Positions 23,701-33,500 of a stretch of 64,000 nucleotides of DNA are shown one piece after another. The position numbers were made by a program, and so were the translations under genes. The stretch is from Lingula anatina (lineage: Eukaryota; Brachiopoda; Lingulata; Lingulida; Lingulidae), in NCBI RefSeq assembly GCF_001039355.2, contig NW_019775536.1:312110-376109 (forward strand), read 5' to 3'. A model generated the notes under the pieces. That model did no database searches, was not told the DNA's origin, and was given only the letters and a program-made list of their open reading frames with translations. How positions within the stretch are numbered: position 1 is the first letter of the stretch; each line of letters begins with the position of its first letter.

Positions 23701-26700
23701 AGTAGTGTCCCCTCAACTTAGAAAATGGGAACTCGGGAGGTTAAGTAAGATAAGAGATCTCTTAGAGGTTGTCAGTTTGAAAAAATGTGAAATTAAAGTA
23801 AGTGGAAAATCTTGAAATTGGAACCAGTTAATTCCGGATTTGGAGTACTAGAATGGACCAGTTTCTTGAAGATATATGTTGAAATGCTTTTAGTCTTGTA
23901 CTGTATAGAAAGTGGTAAAGAGAGAATATATTGAAGAAGTTAAAGATATATATTTAATTTGATTTTTTTTTTTTTTAAAAAAGGATACTATTTCAAAATT
24001 AACTGTACAATATTTATTTATGCAGGTATCAAAAAATACATTGTGGGTTTAATAATCAAAACGTCATCAGATCCAGAAACACTAGAAAGAGAGAAAGTGT
24101 ACTTGGGAAAGTTGAACATGATACTTGTACAGGTGGGTTTGTGTGTGGAATAAAATAATAAGGAAAAAATGTAATATTGTTAAGTGTGATTACATTACTG
24201 AACTTATTTGCACTGACCCAATTTACCTCCACCACTATTATGGTTTGTTTGCTTAATGGAATTTTCCTACAATCACATGCTCATGTGGTGACAACTAGTG
24301 CTGTTTGTAAAGATTACTGGGCATGTTTACAGCAGTTTACTTATGCAGCAGTTATAAAGTTTAACTTGTAATGCCATGTGAATTGTGTGTTTTGATAAGA
24401 TAATTTTTTGGTTTGTTGATTTTTTGTGTGGCTGTGGGGACATGTACTTTATCCTTAACCACCTATCCATTAGATCTCCATTGTGTTCATTACTCCTATA
24501 CTACAAGATAGATTTAGTTAATGCTTACACTTTTACTTGTGTTTTTATGCAGTTGTACTTACTTGACACTGACTTTTACTTTTGAAAACATTGACCTACC
24601 TTCCACAATAAGCTGAATTTTTCCAAAACTAGAAGAGATCTACCCATTGTTGTTAATAAACTTCAATAGAAGATCCTTTATAAATCCAAAAGCAACCTTG
24701 AATTTTACCTTTGACCTACTTGCCACAAAAAACTAGTCTCTTGCCCTTGTATCTCCAAAACAATAAAAGATACACCTATAATTGCTGTTGAAAGCGAATT
24801 TTAAGTAATCGGGGATTCAAATCACGCCTTGAATTTGACTTTCCATCTACAGTGAAATTAACTTTTCTAATTTTCTAGCCCTTATACCTCCAAAACAGAG
24901 ATAAACCTATAGTTACTATTGAATTTGAATAGGAAGTAGTATATTTGGAATTCATATGTGACATCCATCACCAAGAATTTTACTTTTTGATCTACTTTCC
25001 GTCATTAAATTCACTTTTCCAATTTTCTAGCCCTTATATCTCCAAAGCAAGAAGAATTAAAACCCATAGTTCTATTGAATTATAACAGGAATTCGGATAT
25101 TGGGATTTCATATTTTAGCTGGAGGTACACAATAACAATTATTTCTTCTGGCAATATAAGACATGGGCATATCAGATTACATGCATGCAAAAATTGTACA
25201 TGACAGTGATTTACAGACTTATAGGAAATCCTTTTTTCTTTGACATTCTTTGTCACCCTGTTGGTCAATGCAACAAGTTATTTGAAAACAAGTCAATGTC
25301 GTACCTTCAAGCTTTGTAGCAAGTCTTGAAATCATATGCCCCATATTTTACTGGTATTCCTTGCTCAACATGCCAGAAAAACAATTATTATGTTACCATG
25401 CCGTTGGAAAATCTGCGTCGACTTGGCACTCATGTCTATTAGCTCCCGTGTTATTCCAGCTAAAAATGGCCAGCCAGCTTCACTTCCTACACCAATTAAT
25501 GTCACAACTTCCAGCACAACCTAACACAATCTGTCTTATCCAAAGTCCTTCATTTACTAGTCCTTATATCTCTAGTGATACAAATTGTTAATGATGGTCA
25601 TTATGTGTGTTGATTGACACAACAATATACAGTGTTTTGCCGTGTTGTAATATCTCATTTAAATTATTTTGAAAGACCTTGAGATATTTCTTCAATTTTT
25701 CAGATTTTAAAGTATGAGTGGCCAAAAAATTGGCCTTCTTTCATCTATGATATTGTGGGTGCAAGTAAAACAAATGAATCCCTCTGCCAAAATAACATGG
25801 CAATCCTCAAAATTCTCAGGTAAGTATATCATGCAACTTTTCCACAGTGTGGAATAGTGACCTTCACAGATGTCAAATTTGATCAAAGCTCGGTCATTAT
25901 TTGAAGCATTTGTTGTATAATTATTAAGGACACAAACAGCTACTTTTCAGTAACTTATTTAAAATGTGGCAATTAAAAAAATAAAAATAAAAAGTTCTGT
26001 TTGGCACTAATGTGATTTTTGATCATAGGTGAAATGAACATTGTGCAGAAAGGTCATTTAGCATATAATAAAATATGTGCAATATTTTGATACAACAACA
26101 GTATGTTTATAATTTTTTTATTTGATAAATATAATTTTTATTTCTCAGTGAGGAGATCTTTGATTTCTCAAGTGGACAGATGACACAGGCCAAGGCCAAA
26201 CATTTGAAGGACAGCATGTGTACAGAATTTGCTCAGATTTTCACATTGTGTCAGTTTGTTCTGGTGAGTTTCACAATATTTTGCTGAATCATATATCAGT
26301 AGTTTAAAATTAAGAGATGGTGCTTGGAAGACTGGAATTGAACATTAGCTTGGTGGATGTATAATTATGGAAAATGTTAGTTTAATTTTTTAAAGCCCTT
26401 TTGTGAACGATAAGCTTATACATGCAGGATAACTCGCAGAATGCCCCTCTAGTGGGTTCCACGTTGGACACTTTGATGAGGTTCCTAACCTGGATTCCTC
26501 TTGGCTACATATTTGAGACAAAACTCATAACCACACTCATTTATAAGGTAGGTTTTACTGATTGTTAATGTCAATATATACATATGGCTGTGCATAGCAT
26601 AAAAAGTGTACTTCAGCATCTTTGAAAACATTAATGAAATGCCAAAGGTAAAGTAAAAGTGAATAGGCTTTGATTTGGGAGTCAAATCATTTTTGTGTAC

Positions 26701-29700
26701 AGATGTTCTTCAGGTAAAAGTTGCAGATAATTTTGAGAATTAAAAAAATCTTCTACCATTCATCTCTGTATGTATACTGTTTCCTTTGAATTGGCTATAT
26801 ATATATCCAGCTTTAGGAAGAATCACAAATTTCAGATATTTTAATTCAGTTCTTATAAGGCCTAAGGTTGCCCTTCAATCTTGGTCTATTGAACATATAT
26901 GGCTCCATGGTTATGTGTTTACCTTTTATCTCTGGTCATTTCTAGGTCATCATTTTTGACGTAGTTTTAATCTTTTTTTTCCTAGTTCCTAAATGTCCCG
27001 ATGTTCAGAAATGTCACCTTAAAATGTTTAACAGAAATTGGTAAGTCCAATAAATGCTTATGATTTAAAATGCATTATTCCTGGGCTTTACACCATTTAC
27101 ATCATTAAATAAAATATTTTGCAAAGACTCGTGTTGTTCTGTGATGAATTTTTAACCATTGTTTGCAGTAAGAATTTAACAGTAACTGAAGTAAAAACAA
27201 TAGCACCTGTGTCATAGTAAACATATCAAAATAAGTGTACTGTTTTGATTACAGCTGGTGTTTCTGTCACACAGTATGATGAACAATTTTTACAGCTCTT
27301 TAATCTGACTATGACACAGCTTAAACAGGTATGAGTTTTTTTTTTCTTTATTTTTACAGAATTTCATCTCTTTGTTATTTTCTTCTAAAAAAGATTATAA
27401 TTTGTAACCATTTATTGATGTTACTATTATATTATTATTATTATTATTATTTTGTGAAAGATTATTTAGTGACTCTTTTTATTATTGACTTGCAAATTAA
27501 GCTTTTATTTTGTAATTGCCTATTTTCAGATGTTGCCCACCAGCACAAACATCAAAGATGCCTATGCTCATGGTCAGGATGATGAACAAAAGTTTATTCA
27601 GAACTTGAGTTTATTCTTGTGCACCTTTTTAAAGGAGCATGGCACTTTGGTAGAAAAAAAGCAAGAACTTCATGATGTATTAATGGAGGTAAGCATATTT
27701 TTATTTATGTACATTATGTGCTACGATTGTAGTAATAAAGTAAGTACAAAACAGTACATTTGTTTACAAGAATTTTGACATGAATTTGGTATTTAATACT
27801 GTTTGTGCATTTTATTTTACAGGTTTCACGAATGTAGAAATTGTTATTAAAGATGAACATTTTGTTTTAGGCTTTGCACTATTTGATTCTCATCTCTGAG
27901 GTGGAAGAGACTGAAATTTTTAAGATCTGTTTGGAATACTGGAATACTTTAGCTGCTGATCTGTACAGAGAAAGTCCATTCAGTGCTAGTCAGACTCCTC
28001 TGCTTATTGGCAGAATGGCTGATGTACCACCGTCTAGGAGAGCTCTTTATACTCCTGTGCTTTCAAAGGTTTGTAACAAAATGTAAAAATTAATGTTTTG
28101 TGATATACATCTTTTTTATAGATAGAGAAGAAGAGTACTGGAGTAGTGTGGTTTTATCTTAAAACCACCCTGACTAAATCAACCGTCAAATGTTGGTTGA
28201 TACAAGTCGTGATAATGCATCAATCTTCACTCCTTGCATTTTCATAAGATTAGCAGCCAGTAGATGCTTAAATTGAAAACTTTGAAATTTTGATTATGTT
28301 AATCCTACAGAACTCTTGTTTCATTTTGTAGGGCTTGTCAAGTGCAATACTAGGAGTTTGTTCTTATCCAAAGTTATTACTGTATCGCCACTCTGATCCC
28401 CTAGTTTCAAAATCTTTGATCCAGCTAACCTTTAAAGAACATCTCAAGTAATCAGTTCATATGTGTTTAACAGTAAATGTTACTTTCTGCATTGCTTATT
28501 TTTTTAAAGTGTACATTTTGGTTATGCCTAGGTGAGGCGGGTAATGATCTCAAGAATGGCCAAGCCAGAAGAGGTGCTAGTGGTAGAGAATGAACAGGGA
28601 GAAGTCGTGCGTGAATTCATGAAGGACACAGATTCTATCAATCTGTATAAAAACATGAGAGAGACTCTTGGTGAGTTGATTTTGTAATTAAGTATTTAAC
28701 CAAATATAATGCATTTATGCATGCATACACGTGGAATAAAATAATAAAAGAAACTAGTTAAAGGTACATACAAACCGAGCATTGGTGGAGCGTGGATTCC
28801 CAGTAACACATGTAAACCACTTCTACTAGATTCTTATATGACTCAAATGAATTTGACATGTTAAGGGATAAACTGAATAGATCTCTCGATCAGCCATAAA
28901 AGACCTTTAGACTGCTCCTTTCTTTAAATTTATGGTTGTAAATTTAACCTACTTTCGTGACCTACTTTCCTGCCCCATTGACATACAGCTTAGAATGCCA
29001 GCAGAAAAATCTGTTCAAACATCATTTTCGGGTAAAATTAAACAATGCCTTTTGGTAATTCTCTTAGTTATACTACTTGAAACTATATGCTGGCATTTGG
29101 TTGGTTTTTGTAACAAAAAATTGACTTTGTATGCATCTTTAAGTCTGTCCTAGTATCAATAAGATTATTTTGTATGTCATAACTATTTCAATTGTTAGCA
29201 TTAATTATGAAAAGGCACTGTATTTGTACGGTATTTATAGAAAATTTAGTGTTGGTCGACAGCCTTTTTGTACGACACTTAAAAACTTCAATTCTGTAAC
29301 ATATTTTTTCCCCTTTCAGTATATCTTACTCACTTAGATTATCAAGACACGGAAAACATTATGACTGAAAAATTGACAAATCAAGTGAATGGTACAGAAT
29401 GGTCTTGGAAGAATCTGAATACAGTAAGTAGGATATATGTATATCATTTTATGGACAACTTGTCTGGACAATTAGCCATTAACTGCATTTGCCATCATAC
29501 CATTAACATCAGACTTGACTTTAGCAGGCTTGTACACTTTCTTTGCTAACTTCTTTAATGGCAAAAAATGTGTTGGTTACATTTCACAATTGAAATGACT
29601 TATTTTACTTCCTAGCATCTTGTTTACATCCTGTGAAATGTATATCATTCCTTCGTGTCTTTCTGGCATACGTGAATCCTTTTCCTTAACTCATCAAATA

Positions 29701-30504
29701 TAAGAAACGCCAGTAAAAATTTCAGCTGTAGATAAATGTTGTTATGTTGGCTGTATAGTTGCCTGCTTTGCTGTCTAGTTTAAAAGTATTTGATTTTGCT
29801 TCAGTTTAGGACGGCTGTAAATAAAGTGTACTAAGTAATACAAAAATTCAAGATCTGGGTGATGAGAACCTTGATGAGAAAAAAAATGGTTTTGAATGTA
29901 TCGGGACGCTGTCATGTTTTAATAAAATGTTTTTTGTTTAATTATGTTATACAACGTCTGAATAACAGCAGTTATCATTGAGTAGTTATACACATTGGAT
30001 GTTTTTTCTCTTGTATTTATTATGCTGCTTCTAGTATGTGTATGTGTAATTTTTTTTTTTTAGCTTTGCTGGGCTATTGGATCTATAAGTGGTGCTATGC
30101 ACGAGGAAGATGAAAAGAGGTTTCTGGTCACAGTAATAAAAGTAAGTTTGAATGTTTTCTATGTAGATATGTGCTCATTGACAAGTTAAAAGATATACTA
30201 TACAAAAGCAGAAATGTTCTTATAAAAGCAAAGGTTAAGTGTGGAAAAAGTAAGCAGTTTCAAACATTTTCAAAAATTTGACATTATTGGAAGTTTTAGC
30301 TTTTCCATTCATAAACATTCATCTTCAGTAAATTGACCTTAAGACAGTGTGTTTTATAAGTCTTTTCAAACTGACCAAAGTCCTGAAATAAATTACAGTC
30401 TATCAAGGTAGATGAACACGATGGTTAAAATGGAAAAGCCAAAGCTTAATTTAAACACAAAGATGGTGCAATGACATACTTTTTATATGTTTTCCATTTA
30501 GGGC

Positions 30505-30577
<73 letters not shown>

Positions 30578-33500
30578 AAAATTATATTATATCTGATAAG
30601 TTTTCCACCATAATATACCTCCCTTGAACACTCTTGTCAACCTGCATTATTGAATATAAACTCCTGTCTGTTATTCTTTCCTAAAGAAAATTAAGTAATG
30701 ATATAACAACTATGAAGATTGTGGCAAGATAAATGTGAAGCACAAGTAGGACTCTTCAAGAAAATAGATAATGATAACAATAAATAATGGTTATGATGTC
30801 AATGCGGGGTTAAAAGCAGAGGAATGTGTCCAGTGTTGTCAGATTAAAAGCTTAGGTTGGCAGATGTATGAATCCCGCCCTAATGTCTTACACCCATTTG
30901 TTTTCCCACCCTTCAGGATTTGTTGGGTCTGTGTGAGCAAAAGAGAGGGAAGGATAATAAAGCCATCATAGCCTCTAACATAATGTATGTGGTGGGGCAG
31001 TATCCCAGGTTCCTACGAGCACATTGGAAGTTCCTGAAGACAGTTGTTAACAAGTTGTTTGAGTTCATGCATGGTGAGTATTACCTTGTCATTGATTCCG
31101 AGGTTTTATTCCATTAGGAGTTACTGGGTTTGGTTGAGCAAAAGCGGGGCAAGGATAATAAAGCCATCATAGCATCCAACATAATGTATGTGGTGGGGCA
31201 GTATCCTCGATTTCTTCGAGCTCATTGGAAGTTCCTCAAGACAGTTGTCAACAAGTTGTTTGAGTTCATGCATGGTAAGTGAAAGCTTGTTGACAGAAGT
31301 GCTTTAGAGGATGGGGTGAAATAAGGTGTGGTACTTTCAGAAATTTTTTTATTAGTGTTGTGTACCAGCATTTTCATTTCCTTTGAAATGATGCCTTTTT
31401 GCCAAATTTTGGATTTGCATATTGAAGACAGTGTTGTTATCAAGTAGGAACCTCTGTAGTGTATTTATTTGGTATTTATCTCTCCATTTATTGTAAAAGA
31501 TGAACATGCTTCCATTTGCTGTAGAAACCCACGATGGAGTGCAGGACATGGCATGTGACACATTCATCAAGATTGCCCAAAAGTGCAGGCGGCATTTTGT
31601 ACAGGTTCAAGTGGGAGAAGTGATGCCATTTATTGAGGAAATTCTCAACAGTATTAACACCATAATATGTGACTTGAATCCACAACAGGTACATCAATGT
31701 CGTATATGCCTGTTGGTTTTAAGTAATTGAGAGTGCTAATTAATTGGTATTCTTGGTTTCCTGTTTTTCTTGTCAGCTTCTGTAAAACTTCATGTGCTTA
31801 AAGTATTCTCTGAAATATCAGGTGCTATTATTTTAGATACGTGGATTCAGAAGTAAAATGTGCAGGGTTTTTGGCGGGTTTATAAAAACTGAAACAACCT
31901 GGTACTGTACTTTATGACATACTAAAAGAAAATGTTTAACATTATCCAGGTGCATACTTTCTATGAAGCTGTGGGTCTGATGATCAGTGCACAAACAGAC
32001 CAGGGAGCTCAAGAGCATCTGGTGGAAAAATATATGATGCTACCAAACCAAGTGTGGGACACAATTATTAATCAGGCTACACAGAATGTAGAGGTGCTGA
32101 AAGATCCAGAGGCAGTGAAACAGCTGGCCAATATTTTAAAAACCAATGTTCGAGCATGCAAGGCACTTGGACATCCATATGTATTACAGGTTGGTGAACC
32201 TTTTTGTCAAATTTTTATGGCCAGACACTGGTGCACTATATTCTGAGAATGATTAGAGCTTAAAATGGTTGCTTATATGGAAGGAGTAGTCCCAAAGATT
32301 TGCATGCATTTATCTTCAATTGAAAACAAAAGTGTACAACAATATCATTTTTTTATTTACAGTGGTAGCAAATACTTAAAGGTTTGTGGAAGGAACTCAT
32401 ACATGCTTCCCTAGTGTTTTTTTTTTTTAAAATAACTAGTGATTATGCTAATAAGCATCATTTGTAATATTGCATCAATATTGAGAAAATAGATTTTGTG
32501 CGATTTCATATTTCATCATGTTTTAGTGTCACTGTATCTTATAGTTTGGACATTTTATGTCTGTTCATTTGACAGCTTTTACTGAAAAAGTTTAAGGTAT
32601 TTGTAAAATTATTCAGTATTTTTTGTGATACTTGAGAAATTTCACTTGATGAAATTTCTGTTGAATTATTTTATATTTCAGATATTTTTGTCTCATGATA
32701 TTTTAAAACTTCTCAGATTATAGTGATGTATAAGGAAAAATTTTATATAATTACTGTAAAAGCATAACTGGTTTTGTCTTAAATTTAGCTTGGGCGTATT
32801 TACCTGGATATGCTGAATGTGTATAAAGTGATGAGTGAAAACATCAGCATTGCCATTGCAACAAACGGAGAGAATGTAACCAAACAGCCTCTTATCAGGA
32901 GTATGAGAACTGTGAAAAAAGAAACACTTAAACTTATCTCAGGATGGGTCAGCAGGTCTAATGACTCCCAGATGGTATGATTGCCCATTCATTGCCTTTG
33001 GTCTTTATGATAAATTAAATGGAATATAGCTTGATGTGTACATTGTGCTTAAAGTATTAAGTATGATAATAGTTACTTTGACAAGTGAAGTTAGAAAAAA
33101 GGAAAAGTAACAAATAGATTTCTTGTGATTAAGTGCAATATCAGTATCAGCACTCCTGATATGTTAGACATTTTAGAGAGTGTTTATTCTTTATTTGTAA
33201 TTGTATTGTCCTTTGGTTTAATTTGCAGTTGGTAATGTTATTTAAAAGTGATCTGTATTTCAGGTTGCAGAAAACTTTATCCCGCCTCTTCTTGAAGCAG
33301 TTTTGATGGACTATCAACGAAACGTACCACTTGCAAGGGAACCAGAAGTGCTAAGCACAATGGCAACAATAGTCAATAAATTAGAGGTAAGGCCAGATGA
33401 TTGATACATGAAAAAATAATTCTACCTACCCTGAGGTTTCGAGTAAAACCAACACAAGCAGCTGTTATATATAATGCCTACAGGTAACCAGGTAAAATCC

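Noticed and set aside
28332-28450. Possible extra XPO1 exon after TTTTGTAG
   Set aside because: Exon 28068 joins 28532 in phase and matches CRM1 without a gap, so nothing is missing here.
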